Program-made: the position numbers and the translations under genes
NCBI RefSeq assembly: GCF_036381655.1
Contig: NZ_DASVCJ010000023.1
Location: 6,697-70,696, forward strand
DNA from: Ferrovibrio sp036381655
Lineage (GTDB): Bacteria > Pseudomonadota > Alphaproteobacteria > Ferrovibrionales > Ferrovibrionaceae
Direction: 5' to 3'
DNA length: 64,000 nt
The notes under the pieces: model-generated
Seen by the model: only the letters and a program-made list of their open reading frames with translations
Told to the model about the DNA's origin: nothing
Databases searched by the model: none
Part shown: positions 1 through 7,973 of the stretch, piece by piece
Layout of the letters: each line of letters opens with the position of its first letter
Numbering within the stretch: position 1 is the first letter of the stretch

Positions 1-2
1 AA

Positions 3-1790
3 TACCACCACGTGAAAGCATGGGCAAACAGGAAACTTCGGCGCCGCACACCGAAAGTGCTCTTGCCCATTATCAACGAAATGGCTGAGGAGCACGGCTA
101 CACGAAGGTTCATCCCCGGCAGTTTGCCCGCTGGATTGCCGATTGGGAAAGTATTGGCTCTCCGGACATGCGCGACATCCGTATCTTCGCCCCGAGGTAT
201 CACGACCGCGGCAAGAACAAGAATCGCTTCCACCCGCTGGTGCAGGAGCAGTGCGACGCCGTCATCCAGGAGTGGTACCTCTGCGAGCAGCCGAAGACAA
301 TTGACGAAATCTGGGGCGAGATTAAGCGCCGCGTAGAGCTCATTGACGCGACGGACCTCGACCCTCGCTACAAGGACGGTAACGTCCTGCGCACCTATAG
401 CCGCTCGAAAGTCTTTGACGAGCTGAAGTTGGTGGACAACGACATTGTTGTCTACCACCAGGAAGGCCCGCAAGCCTGGGACAACAAGTGCAAGCCAGTG
501 CTCCGCGGTCCGCAGGCTACCCGGCCCATGGAGGTCATCGAGATCGACCATACCCTGATGGATTTCTGGGCGGTCGACTACGACAACATGGTTCCGCTTG
601 GCAGGCCGTGGCTGACACTCGCAATTGACCGCTACACAAGGATGGTGGTCGGTTTCTACATCAGCTTCCGTGCACCGAATGCGCACTCGGTATTGAAATG
701 CCTGCACCAGGTAATCATGCCGAAGGACGACATTCTCGCGCAGTTCCCGGGCATCAAAAACCGGTGGCCCGCGATGGGGAAGCCGCTGACCATCGTCACG
801 GACAATGGGTCAGAGTTCCATTCAAGCGGGTTCCTCGGCCTGCTGCATGAACTGAACATCGACTTCCAGGCCTGCCCCGCGAAGAAGCCACGGTACAAGG
901 GCCGCGTGGAACGCGCCATCGGAACCATGATGCGCGGCTTTGCCCACAAGCTGCCAGGTACGACGTTTTCGAACGTAAAGCAGAAAGGGCTTCAGAACCC
1001 GGTCAAGGCGGCGTCCATCGATCTTAAAGATGGCGTCCACCTGATGCTGCGTTACATCGTCGACGAGTACCATGTGAAGCCTCACCGTGGTCTCGGCGGC
1101 ATGTCGCCGCTTGCCAAGTGGAACGAGTATTTCGGCCTGCAGGAAGACGGGAAACTGTCAAAGAGCAAGCCGGTCATGCCCGCCAGGCTCTCTGACCTAG
1201 ACGAGATCATGACGCTCCCGAAGTACGTTCCGTTGACGCGCGAGGGTGTTCGGATCGCAGGTCTTCGGTACTGCGAAGACAGCCCCGAACTTTACGAACT
1301 CATCAACAGGGCGGGCAAGCCGGACAAGGTCAAGGTCCGGGTAAATCATGACGACCTCTCATCGGTGCAAATCGAGGATTGGGATACTCACAAGTACATC
1401 ACGGTTCCCTCGGTCGACCCTGACTATACCGACGGTCTCACGATGGACGCTCACATGTACTACTGCGAGCGCCGTCGCAGGATGCTTGCGCCTGGTCAGA
1501 AAATCACAATCGAGCAGCTCATCGAGACCCGGCACATCACCGACCAGATGATTGCCGACCTTAAACGGCGCGGCAAACGCCGGTCCAAGAAGCTCGACGC
1601 CTATCTGAACGGCGACGTGCTTCCGACGAAAAAGACGAAGCAAAAGGCGAAGTCAGAAAAGACTGAGCAGAAGAAACGTCCTGCGGAGCGCAAGCCGAAG
1701 GCTGAGGTGCCCGAGCTGCGGGATGAATACGACACCCTCGACGAGATGGTCGAGCGTGGCGAGGAATACGGCATCTCGGCTGATATCTAA
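3..1790 (+). CDS. tniA: Tn7/Tn5053-family DDE transposase (TniA/TnsB type), 5' partial
   Basis: Catalytic DNA strand-transferase of a Tn7-like transposon. The frame is open to the left edge; GTG at 12 is the first visible start and would give 592 residues, so a few N-terminal residues may be missing. The retroviral-integrase-like core shows the DDE triad: EIDHT near residue 177, TDNGSEF near 264, and RVERA near 300. The C-terminal 60 residues are rich in Lys and Arg, as expected for the tail that contacts the AAA+ partner. The tniB start lies 30 bp downstream, then tniQ, so the three form one operon. No tnsA-type endonuclease gene is visible. Family assignment is firm; whether to call it TniA or TnsB is a matter of convention. 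Confidence 0.9.
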   Translation, partial: YHHVKAWANRKLRRRTPKVLLPIINEMAEEHGYTKVHPRQFARWIADWESIGSPDMRDIRIFAPRYHDRGKNKNRFHPLVQEQCDAVIQEWYLCEQPKTIDEIWGEIKRRVELIDATDLDPRYKDGNVLRTYSRSKVFDELKLVDNDIVVYHQEGPQAWDNKCKPVLRGPQATRPMEVIEIDHTLMDFWAVDYDNMVPLGRPWLTLAIDRYTRMVVGFYISFRAPNAHSVLKCLHQVIMPKDDILAQFPGIKNRWPAMGKPLTIVTDNGSEFHSSGFLGLLHELNIDFQACPAKKPRYKGRVERAIGTMMRGFAHKLPGTTFSNVKQKGLQNPVKAASIDLKDGVHLMLRYIVDEYHVKPHRGLGGMSPLAKWNEYFGLQEDGKLSKSKPVMPARLSDLDEIMTLPKYVPLTREGVRIAGLRYCEDSPELYELINRAGKPDKVKVRVNHDDLSSVQIEDWDTHKYITVPSVDPDYTDGLTMDAHMYYCERRRRMLAPGQKITIEQLIETRHITDQMIADLKRRGKRRSKKLDAYLNGDVLPTKKTKQKAKSEKTEQKKRPAERKPKAEVPELRDEYDTLDEMVERGEEYGISADI

Positions 1791-1819
1791 CCAAATCAAT
1801 CCAAGCCAGGAGAATCTAC

Positions 1820-2836
1820 ATGTCTACCAACACCCCCGTGAACGACAACTCGCCGTTCGAGAAGATTGAGTCCCTTCGCAACAGTTTTGTTGCGTATCCA
1901 CGCATCAAGGAGATTAGCCGGGCACTTGAGCGTCTGCTCATTTTCGGCAATGCCGGAGCTGCAGCCGGTTCGCCTGCACGCTGCATGCTGCTTACCGGCA
2001 CCTCGGGAAGCGGTAAGACGGCGCTGCTGAAGAAGTTCGCTTCCAAGCACCCGCCGTACCGGCAGGACGGCCGCCTTATTTGTCCTGTCCTGTACGTGGA
2101 GGTTCCGAGTAACTGCAAGCTCGGCGTGCTCGCTGAGAACATCATGCGTGCACTTGAAGTCCCCGAAGCCATCGCGCTTCGGGGAACCACCGCCTCCAAA
2201 ACGGATCGCGTGAAGCACTACTTGCGTGAGCAGGGTGTGAAACTCGTCATTCTGGACGAGTTCCAGCATATGCTTAAGTCGGAGAACCAGAAGGTCATCT
2301 TCGAGGCAGCAGACTACGTGAAGTCGTTGCTGAATGAAGCCATCTGCCCCTTCGTTCTCGCCGGTACGGATGCCGCCAAGAAGGTGTACCGGGAGAATGA
2401 GCAGTTGCAGCGCCGCTCGTTCGGTGTTCGCGAACTGCGGCCGTTTGACTGGTTCGATACCACTGACCGGGGAAGCTTCGTTCACATTCTGGCGCACCAC
2501 CAGAAGAGTTTCCCTCTGGAACTCGAGGCACCGCTCTTCTCCGAGAAGATGGCCTACCGTATCCACGCCATCGCGAAAGGCAATCTCGGGCGGGCGATCG
2601 ACTTCATCTATGCGCTCGCGTCCCGGGCCGTACATGACGGTCGGCAGAAGGTTACCGTCAGCCTGATGCGTGAAGTCGCCGACGATTTCCGCGACTTCGC
2701 CAACCCCGAATGGGTGAATCCGTTCGAGGTGGAGGACGCTGACCTCAAACCTGTCGAGGTCGAGCCGGTCCAGGAGAGGGTCACCACCCTGGGACGGCGC
2801 AAGCGGCAGATTACCGCCGCTGACCTCGCTGCCTAA
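1820..2836 (+). CDS. tniB: AAA+ transposition regulator (TniB/TnsC type)
   Basis: ATPase that links the target-choosing protein to the transposase and confers target immunity in Tn7-like elements. The 338-residue protein has a Walker A motif GTSGSGKT near residue 60 and a Walker B LVILDEFQHML near 140, followed by sensor regions typical of the TniB/TnsC clade. An AGGAG ribosome site lies 6-12 bases before the ATG at 1820. It sits between tniA and tniQ in the standard order. The C-terminal 40 residues are charged and not conserved in the family, and may contact TniQ (inference). Confidence 0.9.
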   Translation: MSTNTPVNDNSPFEKIESLRNSFVAYPRIKEISRALERLLIFGNAGAAAGSPARCMLLTGTSGSGKTALLKKFASKHPPYRQDGRLICPVLYVEVPSNCKLGVLAENIMRALEVPEAIALRGTTASKTDRVKHYLREQGVKLVILDEFQHMLKSENQKVIFEAADYVKSLLNEAICPFVLAGTDAAKKVYRENEQLQRRSFGVRELRPFDWFDTTDRGSFVHILAHHQKSFPLELEAPLFSEKMAYRIHAIAKGNLGRAIDFIYALASRAVHDGRQKVTVSLMREVADDFRDFANPEWVNPFEVEDADLKPVEVEPVQERVTTLGRRKRQITAADLAA

Positions 2837-2854
2837 GTGATGAGGAGCGCCGCC

Positions 2855-3736
2855 ATGACCAACCAGGCGGCGCTCCTTTCCGTCGCCCCCCAACCGGAAC
2901 CTGATGAATCGCTCCTTGGCTATGTCCTCCGGCTCACCCAGCTCAATGGATTGCCCAAGTCATCCTGGCTCTTCCGTACGGCCGGGCTTCCCCTCAGTGA
3001 TCACAGTCTGCTCGCCACCTATCCTTGGGATCTCACGATGCTGGCCGCGTGCTGCGGAGTAGAGTCGGGGCGCCTTGAGCGGATGGCTTATTGGCCAACC
3101 AAAGCGGCTGGGGAATTGAACTTCCTCGGCCACGGTATTCGGGAAGACCTCGTCACTGTCCGGCACCGCCGAGTGTGTGGCCGGTGCCTTCTCGATCGTC
3201 CGTATCATCAGGCCATCTGGGACCTCAGTGTAATGACGGTCTGCCCAAGGCACGGGTGCTACCTGGATTTTGCCTGCCGATTCTGCGGGCGGCAGCTCAA
3301 TTGGCGAGCCGAGGCGTTAACCCGCTGCTCCTGCGGACGGGATTACTCGGGTGCGCCAACAAGGGCCGCCCCGATCGACGTCGTCGAGACGGTAAAAATG
3401 GTCAGCCGGACCCTGTCGCCGGACAGTCCTGCCGCCAAGGGGGACTGGATCTGGTTGGCTTACCAACTGGGCTGGCTGGCTACAGGGGGGAATGGCCTCG
3501 GGCGGCCGATCGGATTCCTCGAGATCGAGGGCGATACTTCGGGAATCCTGGCCGCCGGGATGGCAGGAGCAGTCGGAAACTTCACCGAATTTCTGGACCG
3601 CATGATGGCATTCGGGCCCGCCGGGGAGACCCACTGGCGCTTGGCTCGCACCTTCCGGCTCGTTTCCGAGCTGGTTTCAACACCTCAAAAAGCAGCCAAG
3701 CTCTCGGAAACCAGGGCCAGAATGCTGAGAGGGTGA
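2855..3736 (+). CDS. tniQ: TniQ/TnsD-family target-site selector
   Basis: Target-recognition subunit of the transposon. The N-terminus is a TniQ domain (PDESLLGYVLRL, as in many TniQ proteins). Cysteine pairs CGRC near residue 108, the CPRHGCYL region near 130, CRFCG near 145 and CSCG near 159 fit the TniQ zinc fingers. The start at 2855 is chosen because GAGGAG sits 7 bases upstream; ATGs at 2837 and 2840 lack one. At 293 residues it is the short form rather than a long TnsD with a large DNA-binding C-terminus. Target specificity cannot be read from the sequence. Confidence 0.85.
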   Translation: MTNQAALLSVAPQPEPDESLLGYVLRLTQLNGLPKSSWLFRTAGLPLSDHSLLATYPWDLTMLAACCGVESGRLERMAYWPTKAAGELNFLGHGIREDLVTVRHRRVCGRCLLDRPYHQAIWDLSVMTVCPRHGCYLDFACRFCGRQLNWRAEALTRCSCGRDYSGAPTRAAPIDVVETVKMVSRTLSPDSPAAKGDWIWLAYQLGWLATGGNGLGRPIGFLEIEGDTSGILAAGMAGAVGNFTEFLDRMMAFGPAGETHWRLARTFRLVSELVSTPQKAAKLSETRARMLRG

Positions 3737-3740
3737 GAGG

Positions 3741-3834
3741 AATTCCCGGTTTTCCGCCAGAAAACTGAAGCCATTTTCTTCCGAATTTTTATGACATTAA
3801 CCGGGAAAATTCCGGTTTTCTCCTGGATACGACA
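3741..3834. mobile_element. Predicted Tn7-like transposon end with three TnsB-type repeats
   Basis: Just past tniQ lie three related direct repeats, at about 3741-3760, 3769-3785 and 3807-3826. Read towards the transposon they share a core like GGMRRAAAAYSGG. Several transposase sites of about 20 bp at each end are a hallmark of Tn7-like ends. The outermost repeat is followed by GACA at 3831-3834, which read inward is TGTCG, matching the TGT terminus of the family. The five bases CCCGA at 3835-3839 would be the target duplication, but this cannot be checked without the other end. A perfect ACCGG/CCGGT inverted pair also falls at 3800-3815. Confidence 0.5.
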
Positions 3835-3872
3835 CCCGAGCGTTACTTGACTTCCTCCGCAGGGAAATCATC

Positions 3873-3929
3873 TTGCAATCCAGACCAATATGGTCATATT
3901 TAGCGCGTAATTCGGACCGTATTGGTCTG
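3873..3929 (+). promoter_or_regulatory. Promoter with two operators ahead of the Rrf2/SUF regulator
   Basis: TTGCAA at 3873-3878 and ATATTT at 3896-3901 form a -35/-10 pair with 17-bp spacing. The whole spacer is taken up by a palindrome, GACCA-ATA-TGGTC (within 3881-3895). A second, near-identical site (3915-3929, GACC-GTATT-GGTC) lies just downstream of the expected start. The two 15-mers are inverted copies of each other with one mismatch. The position suggests autorepression of iscR and the suf operon by its Rrf2 protein. The sequence is not a standard E. coli IscR site, so the ligand protein is inferred from context. Confidence 0.6.
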
Positions 3930-3955
3930 AATTGAAATTGCGAAGGATTTGCAAG

Positions 3956-4414
3956 ATGTTGCGGTTGAGCCGACTGGCGGATTACGGGGTCATGGTGATG
4001 GCCCATATCGCCTCCGAGCCGGAAGGCGTGCATAACGCTGCCGACGCCGCGGCGGCGACCGGTCTGCCGGGACCCACGGTTGCAAAGATCATGGCCAAGC
4101 TCAGCAAGGCTGGTCTACTGACCTCCCTGCGCGGGGCCCATGGCGGCTATCGGCTGGCCAATGCCCCGGAGCAGATGTCGGTGGCCGAGATCATCACCGC
4201 CCTGGATGGGCCGATCGCGCTGACGCAATGCTCCAGCGGGCCGAGCGTCTGCGACCGCGAAAATCTCTGCGTGTCGCGGCGCGGCATCAACCGGGTCAAT
4301 CTGGCGATCCGCAATGCGCTGGAAGGCGTGACCTTGGCCGAACTGGCCCGGCCGCCTTACGACTTCTTCGGTCCATTTCCGCCGCGCGCCGGCGCATCCG
4401 TTCCCAATGCCTGA
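3956..4414 (+). CDS. iscR: Rrf2-family Fe-S assembly regulator of the SUF operon
   Basis: Winged-helix transcription factor that senses Fe-S cluster status and controls the downstream suf genes. The 152-residue protein opens with the Rrf2 signature LRLSRLADYGVMVM, has an HTH at about residues 28-50 (GLPGPTVAKIMAKLSKAGLL), and three cysteines, C-x6-C-x5-C, near residues 90-105 that would hold a [2Fe-2S] cluster. The start at 3956 has AAGGA eight bases upstream. sufB follows after 21 bp, so it is the first gene of the operon. It matches the SUF-associated Rrf2 subgroup better than classical IscR; the gene name is used loosely. Confidence 0.85.
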   Translation: MLRLSRLADYGVMVMAHIASEPEGVHNAADAAAATGLPGPTVAKIMAKLSKAGLLTSLRGAHGGYRLANAPEQMSVAEIITALDGPIALTQCSSGPSVCDRENLCVSRRGINRVNLAIRNALEGVTLAELARPPYDFFGPFPPRAGASVPNA

Positions 4415-4435
4415 GTGAAGAGGACAGGTCGCCCC

Positions 4436-5896
4436 ATGCCTGCCAATGTCGAAACCATCGAAACCGTCCGCAATCTCGGCGGCGAATACAAATACGGCTT
4501 CGTTACCGATATCGAATCCGAGATTCTGCCCAAGGGTCTGAATGAAGACACCATCCGCTTCATCTCGGCCAAGAAGAACGAGCCGCAATGGATGCTGGAC
4601 TGGCGGCTGAAGGCTTATCGCGCCTGGCTGAAGATGGCCGGCAGGGGCGAGCCGACCTGGGCCAAGATCCATCACCCGGAGATCGACTTTCAGGACATCC
4701 ATTACTATGCCGCGCCGAAGAAAAAGGGCGCGGTGAAGAGCATGGATGAAGTCGATCCCGAATTGCTGGCGACCTACGAGAAGCTCGGCATTCCATTGAA
4801 GGAGCGTGAAATCCTCGCCGGCGTCGCGGTAGACGCCGTCTTCGACAGTGTTTCGGTCGCCACCACCTTCAAGGAGAAGCTGAAGGGTCTTGGCATCATC
4901 TTCTGCTCGATGTCGGAAGCGGTGCGCGAGCATCCGGAGCTGGTGCAGAAATATCTCGGTTCGGTCGTTCCCGTCACCGACAATTTCTATGCGACGCTGA
5001 ATTCGGCAGTCTATTCGGACGGCTCCTTCGTCTACATACCGCCGGGCGTGCGCTGCCCGATGGAGCTGTCGACCTATTTCCGCATCAACGAGGCCAAGAC
5101 CGGCCAGTTCGAGCGCACGCTGATCATTGCCGACAAGGGCGCTTACGTCTCCTATCTCGAAGGCTGCACGGCGCCGATGCGCGACGACAATCAGCTGCAT
5201 GCCGCCGTGGTCGAATTGGTCGCCATGGAGGATGCCGAAATCCGCTATGCCACGGTGCAGAACTGGTATCCGGGCGACAAGGAAGGCCGCGGCGGCATCT
5301 ACAATTTCGTCACCAAGCGCGGCGCCTGCCGCGGCGCGCGGGCGAAGATTTCCTGGACTCAGGTCGAAACCGGCTCGGCGATCACCTGGAAATATCCCAG
5401 CGTGATCCTGCAGGGCGACGACAGTGTCGGCGAGTTCTATTCGGTGGCGGTGGCCAACAATGCCCAGCAGGCCGATACCGGCACCAAGATGATCCATATC
5501 GGCAAGAACACCAAGTCGACGATCATCTCCAAGGGCATCTCGGCCGGCAAGGCGCAGAATACCTACCGCGGCCTGGTGCGAATGATGCCGAATGCGCTCA
5601 ATGCCCGCAATTACTCGCAATGCGACAGCCTTCTGATCGGCGACCGCTGCGGCGGCCATACCGTGCCGTATATCGAGGTGAAGAACCGCACCGCGAAGGT
5701 GGAGCATGAAGCGACCACCTCGCGCATTTCCGACGACCAGCTCTTCTACTGCCGCCAGCGCGGCCTGTCGGAGGAAGATGCGGTTTCGACGATCGTCAAC
5801 GGCTTCTGCAAGGATGTGCTGCAGAAGCTGCCGATGGAATTTGCCGTGGAAGCCCAGAAACTGCTGGGCGTCAGCCTCGAAGGCTCGGTCGGCTAA
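4436..5896 (+). CDS. sufB: Fe-S cluster assembly scaffold SufB
   Basis: Subunit of the cytosolic SufBC2D complex, on which nascent Fe-S clusters are built. The 486-residue product is of normal length and has the conserved SufB core: PPGVRCPMELSTYFR, YLEGCTAP, and the late segment RNYSQCDSLLIGDRCGGHT including the family cysteine. A GAAGAGGA ribosome site precedes the ATG at 4436. sufC follows 21 bp downstream. SufB is the most conserved member of the pathway, so the call is secure. Confidence 0.97.
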   Translation: MPANVETIETVRNLGGEYKYGFVTDIESEILPKGLNEDTIRFISAKKNEPQWMLDWRLKAYRAWLKMAGRGEPTWAKIHHPEIDFQDIHYYAAPKKKGAVKSMDEVDPELLATYEKLGIPLKEREILAGVAVDAVFDSVSVATTFKEKLKGLGIIFCSMSEAVREHPELVQKYLGSVVPVTDNFYATLNSAVYSDGSFVYIPPGVRCPMELSTYFRINEAKTGQFERTLIIADKGAYVSYLEGCTAPMRDDNQLHAAVVELVAMEDAEIRYATVQNWYPGDKEGRGGIYNFVTKRGACRGARAKISWTQVETGSAITWKYPSVILQGDDSVGEFYSVAVANNAQQADTGTKMIHIGKNTKSTIISKGISAGKAQNTYRGLVRMMPNALNARNYSQCDSLLIGDRCGGHTVPYIEVKNRTAKVEHEATTSRISDDQLFYCRQRGLSEEDAVSTIVNGFCKDVLQKLPMEFAVEAQKLLGVSLEGSVG

Positions 5897-5917
5897 AAGC
5901 GAAACAAGGACTGCCCC

Positions 5918-6667
5918 ATGCTTGAGATCAAGAATCTGCACGCCACCGTCGACGGCAAGGAAATCCTGCACGGCATCGACCTGACCATCAAATCCGGCGA
6001 GGTGCATGCCGTGATGGGGCCGAACGGCTCGGGCAAGTCGACGCTGTCCTATGTGCTGGCGGGCCGCGAGGGTTACGAGGTCACCGAGGGCGACATCCTC
6101 TTCAATGGCCGCAGCATCCTCAAGCTGGAGCCGGAGGAGCGTGCCCGGGAGGGCATTTTCCTCGCCTTCCAGTATCCAGTCGAGATTCCAGGCGTCGCCA
6201 ACGCCACCTTCCTGCGCTCTGCCGTCAATGCCGTGCGCAAGCACAAGGGCCTGCCGGACATGGATGCGATGAGCTTCCTGAAGACCGCCAAGGCGAAGAT
6301 GAAGGCGCTGCACATGGACGAGAAATTCCTGCAGCGCGCCGTCAATATGGGTTTTTCCGGTGGCGAGAAGAAGCGCAACGAAGTCTTCCAGATGGCCATG
6401 CTGGAGCCTTCCATGGCGATCCTGGACGAGACCGATTCCGGCCTCGACATCGATGCGCTGAAGATCGTTGCCGAGGGCGTGAACGCATTGCGCAGCCCGC
6501 AACGCTCGGCGCTCGTCATTACCCATTACCAGCGTCTGCTGGATTACATCGTGCCGGATGTCGTGCATGTCCTGGCGAAGGGCAGGATCGTCAAGACCGG
6601 CGGGAAGGAACTGGCGCTCGAGCTGGAAGAACGCGGCTATGCCGAGTTCATCGCGGATGCGGCCTGA
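5918..6667 (+). CDS. sufC: Fe-S assembly ATPase SufC
   Basis: ABC-type ATPase that drives conformational change in the SufBC2D scaffold; it has no membrane partner. The 249-residue protein has Walker A GPNGSGKST near residue 33, the signature FSGGEKKR near 145, and Walker B MAILDETDSGLD, with the SufC-specific ETDSGLDIDAL form of the D-loop. It lies between sufB and sufD in the normal order. Confidence 0.97.
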   Translation: MLEIKNLHATVDGKEILHGIDLTIKSGEVHAVMGPNGSGKSTLSYVLAGREGYEVTEGDILFNGRSILKLEPEERAREGIFLAFQYPVEIPGVANATFLRSAVNAVRKHKGLPDMDAMSFLKTAKAKMKALHMDEKFLQRAVNMGFSGGEKKRNEVFQMAMLEPSMAILDETDSGLDIDALKIVAEGVNALRSPQRSALVITHYQRLLDYIVPDVVHVLAKGRIVKTGGKELALELEERGYAEFIADAA

Positions 6668-6680
6668 CGGAGAGCGCAGC

Positions 6681-7973
6681 ATGTCCGCTTTGCCCTTCAT
6701 GGAAACGATTGCGCAGGCCTTCCGCACGGCGGCGCCGTCGCTGCCCGGCGCGGGCGCCGTCAGCGCCCAGCGGCAGGCCGCGCTGGAAGCGTTCCGGCGC
6801 TTCGGCGTGCCGAACCACCGGCTCGAATCCTGGAAATTCACCAGCCTGTCCGGCCTGGAGAAGCAGACTTGGGCGCTGCCCGCGAACGAGGCGGGCATTG
6901 ATGCGGCCCGCGTCGATGCCGCAGCGCTCGCCGGTGCCGATAGCTATCGCCTGGTCTTCGTCAATGGCCGTTTCGATGCCGCCGCTTCGCGCCTGGACGA
7001 TTTGCCGAAGGGGGTGATTCTGTCGCCGCTCAGCGGCATGCCCGATGATCTGTCTGAGGTCCTGGCCGGCGAAACGGATAAGGCGACGGCCCTGGCGGCC
7101 CTGAACGCCGCGCTGGCCAGCGACGGCGTGGTGTTGCGGCTTGCCGATGGCGTTGTCCTCGAGAAGCCCGTCGAATTGATCGCCTTCGGTGCGCCGGCGC
7201 TGGTCAATTTGCGGCACATGATCGTGCTGGGTCGTGGCGCCAGCGCGACCCTGGTCGAGACTTACCGCGATGGCGGTATCGCCGCGCCGGGCTGGACCAA
7301 TATCGTCGGCCGCATCGAGCTTGGCGAAGGGGCGAACCTTGCCCATATCCGCCTTCAGGCTGAAGGCGCGAGCGCCTATCACGCCGCTCTGGCGCGGATT
7401 TCGGTGGGCGGCAAGGCCCGCTACGTCCATCGCTCGCTGCAGACCGGCGGGGCGGTGGCGCGGCACGAATTGCATACCGAATTCGCCGGCAGCGATGCCG
7501 CGGTGGATATCCAGGGTCTGACGCTGGCTCGCGGCAGCAGCCATATCGACCATACCCTGTTTCTGCATCATGCGGTGCCCGGCTGCCGCAGCAATCAGCT
7601 TTTCAAGCATATCGTCGATGACCGTGGCCATGCCGTTTTCCAGGGCGGCATCCGTGTGGCGCCGCATGCGCAGAAAACGGATGCTCAGCAGCTCAGCCGT
7701 ACATTGCTGCTGGCCGATCGGGCTCAGGTCGATACCAAGCCTGAGCTGGAGATTCTTGCCGACGACGTGAAATGCAGCCATGGCGCGTCGATCGGCGATC
7801 TCGATCCGCAGCAGATGTTCTACATGCAGGCGCGTGGCATTGGCGCGGAGGATGCGCGCCGCCTGCTGCTCGGCGGCTTCGCCTATGAGATCATTGCGGC
7901 GGTGCCGGAAGGCAGCTTGCGCGACCGGATCTGCGACGTCGTCGAAGGCTGGCTGCAGGGAGGTGCGGCATGA
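6681..7973 (+). CDS. sufD: Fe-S cluster assembly protein SufD
   Basis: Third scaffold subunit, a SufB paralogue that pairs with it and helps iron entry. The start is set at 6681, where GGAGAGC precedes the ATG and the protein begins MSALPFMETIAQAF; the open frame runs further upstream only because it overlaps sufC. At 430 residues it has the SufD region RNLRHMIVLG...LVETY and the C-terminal beta-helix segment ending KCSHGASIGDLD. Its stop overlaps the sufS start (ATGA), which implies translational coupling. Confidence 0.95.
   Translation: MSALPFMETIAQAFRTAAPSLPGAGAVSAQRQAALEAFRRFGVPNHRLESWKFTSLSGLEKQTWALPANEAGIDAARVDAAALAGADSYRLVFVNGRFDAAASRLDDLPKGVILSPLSGMPDDLSEVLAGETDKATALAALNAALASDGVVLRLADGVVLEKPVELIAFGAPALVNLRHMIVLGRGASATLVETYRDGGIAAPGWTNIVGRIELGEGANLAHIRLQAEGASAYHAALARISVGGKARYVHRSLQTGGAVARHELHTEFAGSDAAVDIQGLTLARGSSHIDHTLFLHHAVPGCRSNQLFKHIVDDRGHAVFQGGIRVAPHAQKTDAQQLSRTLLLADRAQVDTKPELEILADDVKCSHGASIGDLDPQQMFYMQARGIGAEDARRLLLGGFAYEIIAAVPEGSLRDRICDVVEGWLQGGAA

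Noticed and set aside
3..3736. A CRISPR-associated transposon
   Set aside because: No Cas gene, array or guide RNA is visible; a short TniQ alone does not prove guide use.
4115..6898. A 927-codon open frame on the minus strand opposite sufBC
   Set aside because: GC-rich DNA leaves long open frames opposite real genes; the translation has His/Arg/Asp-rich shadow composition and no family match, while sufB, sufC and sufD on the plus strand are unmistakable.
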